The position numbers and the translations under genes are program-made. Below the pieces are notes generated by a model, which saw only the letters and a list, made by a program, of their open reading frames with translations, searched no databases and was not told where the DNA came from. A stretch of 30,247 bases of DNA. It comes from JBFFXF01 sp041569895. GTDB lineage: Bacteria; Planctomycetota; UBA8108; JACQVS01. The stretch is taken from the NCBI GenBank assembly GCA_041569895.1, contig JBFFXF010000064.1, positions 1 to 30,247 on the forward strand, in the 5' to 3' direction. Shown here piece by piece: positions 14,986-22,884 of the stretch; position 1 is the first letter of the stretch; each line of letters begins with the position of its first letter.

Positions 14986-16115
14986 GCGCGCGCCGCGAGC
15001 TTCTCCAGCCGCCGGTCGAGCTCCGGCGCGAGCGCGCTCCAGTGATACTTGCCGACTGCCTCGCGGAGTTCGTCGCGGTACTCGACCGGCGGCCGCTCGA
15101 GAAACGACCCCAGGAAGCGCTCGAGGTCCCCGTCGCTGTCGTAGAGGAAGAGCGGATGCAGGTGCGGCGGGATGATCTCGGGGTAGCTCAGCCTCTTGGG
15201 TAGCACCGGAAGACACCCGAGATAGATGGCCTCGGCGACCGACACCCCGAAGAACTCGTGCACGGCCGTCGACACGATCACGTCACACGCGGCGACGCGC
15301 TCGAGGTACTCGCCGCGATTCTCGAAGTAGCCGAAGTGGTCGATTCGCGGCGCCAGGCGCTGCTCGATCTCCGCGAAGATCGCCGGCCGGTTCTTGAATG
15401 ACTGGCCGCAGACCACGAGCCGGAAGTCGAGCCCACGCTCGTGGAGTCGCTCGAGCGTCCTGAAGAAGAGGTCGGGGTTCTTGTCGTACTCCCACCGGTG
15501 GTTCCAGAGGATCACCGGCGCGCCGTCGCCGTCCCGCGTCACCTTTTGCGCCGCCTTTTGCGTCGCGTTTTCTCGTGCGCGGTCGTGCTCCGTGAAGTCG
15601 ATGCCGACCGGAAGCACGTCGGTCCGATCGACGAGCCGATCGAGGAGCCTCTCGGGGACGAAATCCGGCATGCGGCGGAAGACGTCGCGAACGCCGTCGA
15701 GGAACTCGGCGCGATGGTAGGTCGAGTTGAACAGCACGAGATCGGCCGTCAACGCCGAGGAGATGTTGATCCAGCCGTAGTGATAGTCGGTCGGCGCGTG
15801 CTCGACGAGCGGGTACGTGATCTGGTTCTCATGGAAGTAGAGCGCCGCCGGCAGCGCCCGCGCCCACCTCGGGGCAATGGCGAGGAAGTCGGCGAGGTTG
15901 AGGAAATCGGAGACCAGCAGGACGTCGAACGAAGGGTCATCACCGAGCTCGGCCGCCCTCTCGGCGAAATGGTATGCCGAGCCGCGCATGCGCCACTTCC
16001 ACTTTCGCGGCGGGAGTGTCCAGAGCTCGACGTCGTGCTGCGAGTACGATCGGTAGCCGGTCAGGAACGTCTCGTGAGAGAGCCCGAAGTACGGCTCGAT
16101 CGCCAGAATGTGCAT
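14982..16115 (-). CDS. tRNA-queuosine alpha-mannosyltransferase-like glycosyltransferase (QTMAN/GTDC1 family)
   Basis: 377 residues, two Rossmann domains. The N-terminal domain carries the signature that sets this family apart from other GT4 enzymes: IEPYFGLSHETFL (6-18), LPPRKWKWRMRGSAYHF (34-50), YFHENQITYPL (93-103), YHYGWINISSALTADLVLFNS (111-131) and MPDFVPE. The C-terminal domain has ILWNHRWEYDKNPDLFF (202-218), the nucleotide-sugar site VISTAVHEFFGVSVAEAIYLGCLPVLP (280-306) and LSYPEI. In animals the homologue GTDC1/QTMAN attaches mannose from GDP-mannose to queuosine-34 of tRNA-Asp; bacterial members are less studied. It is cytosolic. By pattern this is one of my firmer calls, but the sugar and the tRNA target are inferred. 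It is convergent with lpxD and 42 nt downstream of the MscK-like gene on the same strand. Confidence 0.86.
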   Translation of the reverse strand: MHILAIEPYFGLSHETFLTGYRSYSQHDVELWTLPPRKWKWRMRGSAYHFAERAAELGDDPSFDVLLVSDFLNLADFLAIAPRWARALPAALYFHENQITYPLVEHAPTDYHYGWINISSALTADLVLFNSTYHRAEFLDGVRDVFRRMPDFVPERLLDRLVDRTDVLPVGIDFTEHDRARENATQKAAQKVTRDGDGAPVILWNHRWEYDKNPDLFFRTLERLHERGLDFRLVVCGQSFKNRPAIFAEIEQRLAPRIDHFGYFENRGEYLERVAACDVIVSTAVHEFFGVSVAEAIYLGCLPVLPKRLSYPEIIPPHLHPLFLYDSDGDLERFLGSFLERPPVEYRDELREAVGKYHWSALAPELDRRLEKLAARA

Positions 16116-16157
16116 CGCGACTCCCGACTGGCGGTCCCCGAACCGGGCGCTCCCGGC

Positions 16158-19100
16158 TCACTCCGATATGCCGCCGAACGCTCCGGATCCCCTGAGCTCG
16201 CGCTGCATCTCCGGCGGCACGTTCTTGAAGTGGAGATCGAGCTGCGGGAACGCGATCTCGATCTCGGCCTCCTTGAAGGCCTCGTCGACCTTCTGGTGGA
16301 GCTCGTTGATCACGGCGAGTCGATTGGCGAAATCGGGGAGATAGCAGCGCAGCACGATGTTGAGGGTGCTGTCCCCGAAGCCCTCGAACGTGGCCAGCGG
16401 CCCGGGATCCTTCATCACGAGCGGGTGCTCTGCGGCGACTCGCAGCAGGATCTGCCGCGCCTTCTCGGTGTCGGACCCGTACGCGACCCCGACGCTGACG
16501 ACGATCCGGTTGACCGTGTTCGAAAGCGTCCAGTTCAGGAGCCGTCCGGTGATGAGCTCCTTGTTCGGCAGGATCAGCTCCATGCGATCCCAGTTGGTGA
16601 TCGTCGTCGCGCGGATGCGTATCTTGGAGACGATCCCCATGGTGTCGCCGACCTGCACGATGTCACCGATGCGGATCGGCCGCTCGAAGAGCAGGATCAG
16701 TCCACAGAAGAAATTGGCGATGATCTCCTGCAGCCCGAAGCCGACGCCGAAGCTGAGCGCCGCGACCAGCCACTGGATGTTCGACCATCCGACGCCGATC
16801 GCCTTGAACGCGACCACGACACCGATGGCGACGACGACGTACTGCGAGACGGTCGTCAGCGCATAACGGACCCCCGCATCGAGCGGGAGGTTCTTGAGCA
16901 CGGCGATCTCGAGCACTCCGGGGAGGTTCTTCGCCGCCACCGCCGTGAGGGCGAGGGCGATCAGCGCCAGCGCGACGTGCTCGAGCGTGATCCACTTTGG
17001 CACCATCTGCCCGGCGGCGTCGACCACTTGCGTCGACCAGAGCTGCACGTCGTCGAGGATCGCGAGCGCCGGCAGCACGCCGGCCCAGGTCAGCCAGAGA
17101 CCGACGACCACGGCGGTCACCGTCAGCGCCTTCAGAAGCTGGCGCGTCTGGTCGTTGATCGTCAGGATGTCGACCTCGGGCACCTCGATGTTCGGCCTCA
17201 CGACCTCCGACCCGCTGCCGCCCGATTCCCCGGTCTCGGCCGCGCGAGCCTGTGCGGCCTTCGCCTCCGCCTCGCGCTTCTCCCGAGCCTTCTCGATCGC
17301 CAGGCGGCGCGCCTCGACGACCAGCCACCGGAGCACGAGATTGCGAACGACGACGATGCCGATGATCAGCCACGCCGTGATGATGATCCGGCGCTCGAGC
17401 TGCAAGGCGGTGTAGTGGTAGCCGATCACCGAGGTGACCGCGAGCGCGATCGGGGCCCCCACCGCGAGCGGGTACCAGATGTATCGCAGCCGCGCGAGCC
17501 ACCCGTTCGGCTCCTTGGTGAGAATCGGCTCGACGAGCGGCCCCTTCGGCCGCAGCACGCGGTTCACGAAGACCATCTGCCCGCCCATGGCGACGAGGAA
17601 GGCCAGTCGCCCGAGGCTGACGCGGACCGCATCGTCCGTCTGGCTGTCCGCGAGCGTGACGACGAACGTCGTGACGACGAGCAGCGGAACCAGCCAGAAC
17701 ATGTGCCGCCGGATGAGCTTCAGCGACTTCTCCCGCCAGCGGAAGTGCGCCTCGGCGACGCCCTGGGGCCGGCAGAGCACGACGAAGACCCGCAGGGTGA
17801 TGTAGAGCTGCGCGACCGCGAGGAGACCGGCGCCGACGGCGGCCGCGAACTGCACGCCCGCCGTGGTGCCTGCTGCGGCGAGCCGCAATCCGATGAACCA
17901 GATGAGCAGCGGCACCGCGACAGCGACGAGGATGGTCGCGCCGAACGCCGAGAGCGTCAGCGAGAAGCTGTCGGTGCGGTACTTGCCGACTTTGCCGGCC
18001 GCAGTGACGATGTGGCGTCGCAGGCGCGGCCGCAGGACGAGCAGGGCGACGAACACGATGACGACCAGGGCCGGCACCACCGGCCGGTTGAAGACGTCGT
18101 TGAGAAGCACGCGCCCGGTGTCGATCCAGTTTCTCGGCGAGACGAGCCACGCCAGCGACGTCATCAGCGCGCCCGCCGTCTTCGTGTCGGGAAGGCCCGA
18201 GCTCGGGATCCAGAGCAGCCACTCGTCGAGGAGCGTCGCGAACCGCGTCGCGGTGTCCTCGAGACTCGCCTGCGCCGTACTCAGCCCCCGGAGCGTCGAG
18301 AGATAGCTGTCGTAGCTCTCGCCGAGCTTCGTCAGAAGGCCTCGCCGCATCTCGAGCAGCTTGCGCACCTCGACGGCGATCTCCTGCCGCTCGCCCTCCG
18401 GCAGCGCCGGATCGACCTCGGCCAGCTCGCGCTGCACACGGGCGTCGAGGTCCGAGAGATCGCGCCGGTCCATGTTGATCCGGAAGCGGCGCGCCTGCAC
18501 CTCCGAGATCTTCCCGCGCCAGCGCGAGACGACGCGCGTGTTGGCGCGGAGGATCTCCGGGATCCGCCGCCGCTGCTCCTGCATCAGGCTGCCGCCGACG
18601 CCGCTCAGTCCGGCGTTCTCGAGCTGCGTCTGCGTCGTCTCGTAGTCCTCCTGCAGTTGCTGCTGCTGCTTCTCGGTGAGCTGCTTGACGGGAGTGACCG
18701 CCGCGCTGTCGTCCACGATGCGGGTGAGCTCGTCGGTCAGCTCGGTGTTCTCGGCGGCGAGCCGCCCGAGCAGCGGGTGCTTGCCCGACGCCTCGAGCTG
18801 CTGCTGCTCCGCCTGCTGTCGAGTCGCCTCCGCGTCGCGTGCGCGCACCCGGTCGAGGGCCTCCTGGATCCCGGTGATGCGCGCCTCGATGCGCTTGACC
18901 TCGCGCGCGGCCACATCGCGCTGCGCGGTGAGGAGATCGAGCCGCATCGGCTGGCTGAGGACCTCCTGCTCGAGCATGGCGATCTCCTCGGTCGCCGCGA
19001 GCCGGCGCGCCTCGAGCGCGACGCGCGTCGCATCCGTGACGACCGGGCTCTGGCCCTCGGGAATCGCCGTCTGCAAGCTCGTGGTGATCTCGTCGAGACG

Positions 19101-19703
19101 CGCACGCGCCTTGACTTGCTCCTCGCGAGCCTTCTCCGGACGCGTCCGGGTGTCCTTGACCTCGGACTCCTTCTTCTCGAGGTTCGCGCGCGCCGTGGCG
19201 AGCTCCGCCTGGACGCTCGCGAGTCTGACCTCGAGGTCGCGACCCGTGGCGTCCTCGGAGATCGAGACCGACGTGGCGTCCTCCGCCGGCTCCGACTCGA
19301 GCTCGGCGCGGAGCTTCCTGGTCTCCTCCGGGGCCGTCTCGATCGCCTGCCGGAAGGTCTGGGCGAGCGTCGCGAAGTCGGACGCCTTCTTGACCGCGGA
19401 GAGCGCCTGGCGATAGGCCTCGAGCGCCGATTTCTTGATCTCGGCGTCGAACTCGGTGGCAGCCTCGATCTCGTCGATCTTCCCCTGGATCCTCGTGGCG
19501 TCGATCGCCGGCACCTCGGGGGCGCCGGCCTGGTCACCGCGAGGCGCGGGCCGCGCCGGCGGGATGACCGGCGCGTTCTGGGCCGCGCCGGTGCTCGCGA
19601 GTCCGCACCAGACGAGCAGCATGAGACCGAGCGCGGCGGTGCGGCGGCGGGCGGACGGGGCGGTCGAGTTCCTCCGATGGACGGGGATGTGTGGACTCTT
19701 CAT
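16158..19703 (-). CDS. MscK/MscM-type large mechanosensitive channel
   Basis: 1181 residues, the size of E. coli MscK (KefA) or MscM. There is a signal peptide (20-41, ALGLMLLVWCGLASTGAAQ), then a periplasmic coiled-coil-rich domain (about 65-480), then about ten hydrophobic segments between 540 and 975. The MscS core follows: the pore-lining helix and its exit (979-1015, WLVAALSFGVGFGLQEIIANFF then GLILLFERPIRIGDIV), a beta domain (WDRMELILPNKELITGRLLNW) and the cytoplasmic alpha/beta vestibule ending near FPQLDLHFKN. It opens under membrane tension to release solutes on osmotic downshock. A Lys/Glu/Ala-rich cytosolic loop (about 797-830) lies between two membrane parts. The ATG at 19703 has no clear ribosome site. 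The selenoprotein candidate ends 82 nt upstream on the same strand. Confidence 0.92.
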   Translation of the reverse strand: MKSPHIPVHRRNSTAPSARRRTAALGLMLLVWCGLASTGAAQNAPVIPPARPAPRGDQAGAPEVPAIDATRIQGKIDEIEAATEFDAEIKKSALEAYRQALSAVKKASDFATLAQTFRQAIETAPEETRKLRAELESEPAEDATSVSISEDATGRDLEVRLASVQAELATARANLEKKESEVKDTRTRPEKAREEQVKARARLDEITTSLQTAIPEGQSPVVTDATRVALEARRLAATEEIAMLEQEVLSQPMRLDLLTAQRDVAAREVKRIEARITGIQEALDRVRARDAEATRQQAEQQQLEASGKHPLLGRLAAENTELTDELTRIVDDSAAVTPVKQLTEKQQQQLQEDYETTQTQLENAGLSGVGGSLMQEQRRRIPEILRANTRVVSRWRGKISEVQARRFRINMDRRDLSDLDARVQRELAEVDPALPEGERQEIAVEVRKLLEMRRGLLTKLGESYDSYLSTLRGLSTAQASLEDTATRFATLLDEWLLWIPSSGLPDTKTAGALMTSLAWLVSPRNWIDTGRVLLNDVFNRPVVPALVVIVFVALLVLRPRLRRHIVTAAGKVGKYRTDSFSLTLSAFGATILVAVAVPLLIWFIGLRLAAAGTTAGVQFAAAVGAGLLAVAQLYITLRVFVVLCRPQGVAEAHFRWREKSLKLIRRHMFWLVPLLVVTTFVVTLADSQTDDAVRVSLGRLAFLVAMGGQMVFVNRVLRPKGPLVEPILTKEPNGWLARLRYIWYPLAVGAPIALAVTSVIGYHYTALQLERRIIITAWLIIGIVVVRNLVLRWLVVEARRLAIEKAREKREAEAKAAQARAAETGESGGSGSEVVRPNIEVPEVDILTINDQTRQLLKALTVTAVVVGLWLTWAGVLPALAILDDVQLWSTQVVDAAGQMVPKWITLEHVALALIALALTAVAAKNLPGVLEIAVLKNLPLDAGVRYALTTVSQYVVVAIGVVVAFKAIGVGWSNIQWLVAALSFGVGFGLQEIIANFFCGLILLFERPIRIGDIVQVGDTMGIVSKIRIRATTITNWDRMELILPNKELITGRLLNWTLSNTVNRIVVSVGVAYGSDTEKARQILLRVAAEHPLVMKDPGPLATFEGFGDSTLNIVLRCYLPDFANRLAVINELHQKVDEAFKEAEIEIAFPQLDLHFKNVPPEMQRELRGSGAFGGISE

Positions 19704-19785
19704 GATTCGAAAGGCGTTCGTCGAGGAAGCTCGTCGCTTCCGATCCTATCAGACGCAACCGGGGGTCGCCAAGGCACGCGCGCGC

Positions 19786-20160
19786 TCATGGCGCGGGCGT
19801 GCGGCGCACGAGACTCCGAAGTCGGGCGAGGATCGACGGCGGCTTGACGATCGCAAAGCCGGCGCGTTGCCAGGCATCCACGCCCCCGAGGAGCACCTCC
19901 GAGTTGCGGAACCCCCGCTCGACGAACTCGGCCGCCCGACCGGCGGCGGTCACCTCGCGGGGTCACGCTCAGTAAAATACGATCGCCTGGTCCTTATTCA
20001 AGGCGGGGAGACGCGCCTCGAGCTCCTGGAGCGAGATCGCGCCCTCGAGGGCGTGTTTGCGAAAATCCCGGGGTTTCTCGTACCCGCAGACCAGCAGCGT
20101 CGAGCCCTCGAGCACTCGCTGCCTGACGGTGAACACGTCGATGCGGACGGGATCGACCAT
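19786..20160 (-). CDS. Putative double-selenocysteine rhodanese (UxU active site)
   Basis: Read from ATG 20160 the frame encodes 62 residues of a rhodanese domain (VRIDVFTVRQRVLEGSTLLV...GAISLQELEARLPAL, then QAIVFY). It meets TGA (19971-19969), Ala, TGA (19965-19963), and continues PREVTAAGRAAEFVERGF, then VLLGGVDAWQRAGF, to a stop at 19788-19786: 124 residues in all. This single-domain rhodanese type normally reads YC-x-CPxE here, so both TGAs replace the active-site cysteines. After them the frame keeps family motifs (LLGGVDAW) and about 86% G/C at third positions for 59 codons, against a decayed pseudogene. A hairpin with loop GGUCG follows (see the SECIS entry). I infer a sulfur- or selenium-handling enzyme translated by SelB-dependent decoding. 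If selenocysteine is not made, the product is a useless 63-residue fragment. A pseudogene with two C-to-TGA changes is the alternative. Confidence 0.72.
19913..19962 (-). promoter_or_regulatory. Candidate bacterial SECIS element
   Basis: On the minus strand, directly after the second TGA, GCCGCC (19947-19942), loop GGTCG (19941-19937) and GGCGGC (19936-19931) form a perfect 6-bp stem. CCCCGC (19962-19957) can also pair with GCGGGG (19918-19913) as an outer stem. The loop begins 27 nt after the first TGA and 21 nt after the second, inside the 16-37 nt range known for bacterial SECIS. The loop opens with G and contains GGUC, as in E. coli fdhF. The high GC makes chance hairpins common, so this supports the call rather than proving it. 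Confidence 0.55.
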
Positions 20161-20189
20161 TCTCGGCGCACGTCCGGAAAATGAACGAA

Positions 20190-20222
20190 GGCTGCCGGAG
20201 GCCGTTTTTCGCCTCCGCAGCC
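20190..20222 (-). terminator. 12-bp hairpin between tRNA-Ala and the selenoprotein gene
   Basis: On the plus strand GGCTGC-C-GGAGGC (20190-20202, one bulged C) pairs with GCCTCC-GCAGCC (20211-20222) around CGTTTTTC. On the minus strand the stem is followed by TTCGTTCATTTT, a moderate U-rich tail. It begins 10 nt past the tRNA 3' end and ends 29 nt before ATG 20160. It may be the tRNA terminator, or an attenuator if the selenoprotein gene is read from the tRNA promoter. Confidence 0.6.
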
Positions 20223-20232
20223 TCCGCAGAAC

Positions 20233-20308
20233 TGGTGGACCCAGGGGGAATCGAACCCCCGACCTCAGCATTGCGAACGCTGCGCTCTCCCAGCTGAGCT
20301 ATGGGCCC
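20233..20308 (-). tRNA. tRNA-Ala (anticodon CGC)
   Basis: A full 76-nt cloverleaf with encoded CCA (20235-20233). The acceptor arm is GGGCCCA/TGGGTCC and includes G3-U70, the alanine identity pair. D arm GCTC/GAGC; anticodon arm CAGCG-TTCGCAA-TGCTG with anticodon CGC (reads GCG); T arm GGGGG-TTCGATT-CCCCC. It has its own promoter upstream (20342-20370). The GCG codon is frequent in this GC-rich genome, which fits a dedicated tRNA. Confidence 0.97.
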
Positions 20309-20341
20309 GTGCTTTCGGGTTTTCACGGGTCAAGAGGCCGG

Positions 20342-20370
20342 ATTATAGCGGCGTGCGCGACATTGCTCAA
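20342..20370 (-). promoter_or_regulatory. Promoter of tRNA-Ala
   Basis: On the minus strand TTGAGC (20370-20365), a 17-nt spacer and a perfect TATAAT (20347-20342). The predicted start is near 20335, 27 nt before the tRNA. This is the best -10/-35 pair in the window and could also drive the selenoprotein gene by read-through. Confidence 0.8.
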
Positions 20371-20435
20371 CGGGGGAATCCGGCCCGCCCGCCCGACACG
20401 TCAGCGTGACCGACAAAACTCGCTGGGCGACGCCA

Positions 20436-20612
20436 AGACGGTCACGGCCCACGGTCACGGTCACGGTCACGGTCACGGCACACGGCAGGTCCACGGCACA
20501 CGGTCCACCGCCCACCGTCCACGGTCCACCGTCCAGCCGGGGTTGGGCCCGTGCTCGTGCTCCGTATCCGTGCTCCGTCTCCGTTGTCGTTACCGTCGCC
20601 GTGGCAGGACTC
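20436..20612. repeat. Simple-sequence tract C (GGTCAC and CCACGG hexamers, then CGTGCT/CGTATC)
   Basis: Tandem GGTCAC (about five copies from 20446), then CACGG/CCACGG variants to about 20540, then a CGTGCTC/CCGTATC/CCGTCTC series to about 20612. It lies between the tRNA promoter and the 3' end of the AsmA-like gene. Its hexamers differ from those of tracts B and D, but the period-6, CG-containing style is the same. Confidence 0.75.
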
Positions 20613-20666
20613 GACTCATTCTGTTCGTCACGCGTCAGAAACAGCCCGATCGAGGCGTCGCGCGAC

Positions 20667-20688
20667 CCCCGGATGCCGCCCTCCGGGG
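20667..20688 (-). terminator. Hairpin just after the AsmA-like gene
   Basis: CCCCGGA (20667-20673) pairs with TCCGGGG (20682-20688), with an 8-nt loop, 2 nt beyond the stop codon at 20691. There is no T run on the minus strand, so it may be a 3'-end stabiliser or weak terminator. Confidence 0.4.
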
Positions 20689-20690
20689 CC

Positions 20691-22727
20691 TCATTCGCCG
20701 GCGGGGAGCGATCCGGGCAGCATCGCCGGCCGGGTGACGGTCCCCGCGACGCGGATGGTGATCAGGTCCTCCGGATCGAGCCCCTCGAGCGCCTCCTTCC
20801 ATCGCGCGGGCGGCGCCGCCGCCGCGAGGTCGCGCAGCGCGGGGACCGCCTCGCCGCGGGCGAGGACGGCGAGCCCGTCGATCTCGCCACTCCACGAAAC
20901 ACTGCCGTGAAAGCGGAATACGGCGCCCTCCGATTCGAGACGCAGGGAATGCAGCGCGAAGCCATCGGCCGAGACCGTTCCCTCGACGTCGCCCCGCGCG
21001 AGCTCGATCGTCGGAGACGTCGTGTCGGCCCCGGGAAGTCCGGCGGTCGAGAGCGTCGCGCTACCGAGGCGCGCCGTCAGTCTGCCTCTCCACGGGTCGC
21101 CGGCGCGCGGCTCGGAGAGCTCGACGTCGACTCGGTCCGCGCGAAGGGAGAGGATCTCGCGGATACGCAGCGGGACGTCGTCACCGCCGACATGACCGGT
21201 GATCGCGCCCGAGGAGCGCTCGACGCGCAGCCGGCCGGCGATGCGTCCATCCGCGTCTTCTCCGTCGCCGACGCGAACCGCGGCGAGCATCACCTCGAAC
21301 GCGCCCCCTCCCGGTGGCGAGACGATCTGGGCCGTGCCGCGCACCGGGCCGAGCAGACCCGCACTCGCCTCGTCGATCTCGAGCTTCGCGGTCCCGGAGG
21401 CCGACCCCGAGCCGGAGCAGGAGAGGCTGCCGCGCAGCCCGTCGACGGCGAGCGCCCGAGCGCCCCGGAGATCCATCCCGAGCCGCCACGCCTCATCGCC
21501 GGCGCCCGGCGCGAGGGTGAGCGTCGCGGAGGCCGGCCCGGCGACGTCGAGGCCGGCGAGCAGCCTGGCGGGCCATCCGAACGCGGCGAGCCTCGCGGCC
21601 GCGGCGGTCTCGACTCGCGGCAGCGTCACCTCGATCACGGTCTTTCCGGCGCGCACCTCGCCGGCGATGCGGGCCTCATGCCCCTCGACGACGCCGCGCA
21701 GCGGGGCCACGGGGTCGCCCGACGAGACGCCCCGTCCGAAGACGACGCTCTCACGGTCGAGGGTGATCACTCCGGACGCGCGCTCGACGGCGACACCTCC
21801 CTGCGGGAGGGTCAGCGTGGTGTCGACGCTGCGCATTCGCGCTCGGAAACCCGTGGTGCGGATGTCGGGGACTGCGTCGCCGGTGACGTTGGCGCTGGCG
21901 CCGAGAGTGACCTCGAGATCGACGCGACCACGCGGACGCAGCGCGCGATCGAGCCGCGCGAAGCTCGCCGGCAGGATGGCCGAGACCGGCCGATCGTCGA
22001 GCACGAGGCCGTCGAAGCGCACCTCGCCCTCGAGGATGCCCTGATCCGGCGAAATCTGGAGGCGAAACTCGCCGTGCGTCCGCGGACCCGAGCCCTCCGG
22101 GACGCCCTCGCCGCGGACCTCGAGAGCACCGTCGCCGAGCCAGCCGCGCACGGCGAGTCGGTCGCCGATGATCACCAGGGGAGGCACGGACTCGATCTGC
22201 TCGGCGAGCCGCGCCTCGACGCGGAACTCGCCGGCCTCGCAGAGAAAGCGCGGCGCGGACGCGCTCCCGGCGACGAAGTCCGGCCGCAGCAGGCCGCGCA
22301 GGCTCCACGCCACGTCCGGTCGCACGGTGTCCGCCGCGTCGGCCACGACGCCCCCGCCGAAGCGCTCGACGCGGAGCGCGAGCCGATCGACCTCGATTCG
22401 CCACGCCGGCCCGGGCTCCGGGGCGCCCGGCGCCGCCGCGTCCGGCGTCACCGACTCCTCGAGGGCGGCGGTGACGTCGACGAGCTCGAGGAACGGCGGG
22501 CGAGCGGGCGAGGAACGCACGGCGACGCGCTCGATCGAGATGCGCCGGGCCAGGGTCGACGAGCACCCGACGAGCTCGACCGCGCCGGGGTCGGTGAGGA
22601 TGTCGGAGAGACCTGCCCGGATGCGCTCCTCGACCTGTGAGGGAAGCACCGCGATGCGCACCGAAAGCGCCGCGAGGAGGAGCACGAGGAGCGCGCTGTA
22701 GAGGCCGGCGCGCTGAAATCTGGTCAT
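20691..22727 (-). CDS. Large single-anchor AsmA-like envelope protein
   Basis: 678 residues: one N-terminal membrane anchor (8-28, LYSALLVLLLAALSVRIAVL), then a long beta-rich, Val/Gly/Arg-rich region without cysteine pairs or catalytic motifs. It repeats short strands of the type VSADGFALHSLRLESEGAVF, RGVVEGHEARIAGEV and GMDLRGARALAVDGLRGSL. The C-terminus ends LDPEDLITIRVAGTVTRPAMLPG, a closing phrase seen in AsmA/YhdP/TamB-like proteins, which bridge the periplasm and move lipids. The class is inferred from style and architecture; no close family is recognised. It diverges from the ECF sigma gene across 157 nt and is preceded by an 8-bp hairpin (22741-22761). Confidence 0.65.
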   Translation of the reverse strand: MTRFQRAGLYSALLVLLLAALSVRIAVLPSQVEERIRAGLSDILTDPGAVELVGCSSTLARRISIERVAVRSSPARPPFLELVDVTAALEESVTPDAAAPGAPEPGPAWRIEVDRLALRVERFGGGVVADAADTVRPDVAWSLRGLLRPDFVAGSASAPRFLCEAGEFRVEARLAEQIESVPPLVIIGDRLAVRGWLGDGALEVRGEGVPEGSGPRTHGEFRLQISPDQGILEGEVRFDGLVLDDRPVSAILPASFARLDRALRPRGRVDLEVTLGASANVTGDAVPDIRTTGFRARMRSVDTTLTLPQGGVAVERASGVITLDRESVVFGRGVSSGDPVAPLRGVVEGHEARIAGEVRAGKTVIEVTLPRVETAAAARLAAFGWPARLLAGLDVAGPASATLTLAPGAGDEAWRLGMDLRGARALAVDGLRGSLSCSGSGSASGTAKLEIDEASAGLLGPVRGTAQIVSPPGGGAFEVMLAAVRVGDGEDADGRIAGRLRVERSSGAITGHVGGDDVPLRIREILSLRADRVDVELSEPRAGDPWRGRLTARLGSATLSTAGLPGADTTSPTIELARGDVEGTVSADGFALHSLRLESEGAVFRFHGSVSWSGEIDGLAVLARGEAVPALRDLAAAAPPARWKEALEGLDPEDLITIRVAGTVTRPAMLPGSLPAGE

Positions 22728-22740
22728 CCCGGGCTTCCCC

Positions 22741-22761
22741 GCCTCGCCTTCGCGGCGAGGC
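22741..22761. repeat. 8-bp inverted repeat in the AsmA/sigma divergent gap
   Basis: GCCTCGCC (22741-22748), loop TTCGC, GGCGAGGC (22754-22761), perfect. It lies 13 nt upstream of the AsmA-like ATG, in its leader or as an operator shared with the sigma gene. A TATATC at 22765-22770 follows. No convincing promoter pair was found in this gap. Confidence 0.5.
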
Positions 22762-22884
22762 CGCTATATCATCGCCATTCCGCCGCGGCGCCGAGCCGCT
22801 GGACCTCCCCTGGCTCGGGGGACCCCGCCGCCCCGGGCCTCGGAGGGGAGTCAGGGAGAAGCGGAGAATACCGGACCGCCCGTC

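Noticed and set aside
15441..19847. A 1468-codon open frame on the plus strand opposite the mechanosensitive channel and mannosyltransferase genes
   Set aside because: It is Arg/Glu/Asp-rich with no domain and is the antisense of two well-supported genes. Long antisense frames are expected at this GC content.
19786..20160. Simple pseudogene explanation for the rhodanese
   Set aside because: It is not excluded, but both interruptions are TGA, both sit at the active-site cysteines, and the rest is intact with a SECIS-like hairpin, so I prefer selenocysteine.
19969..20271. A 100-residue ORF ending at the first TGA, starting inside the tRNA
   Set aside because: Its first 37 codons overlap tRNA-Ala and the hairpin. 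The rhodanese similarity starts at ATG 20160 and continues past the TGA.
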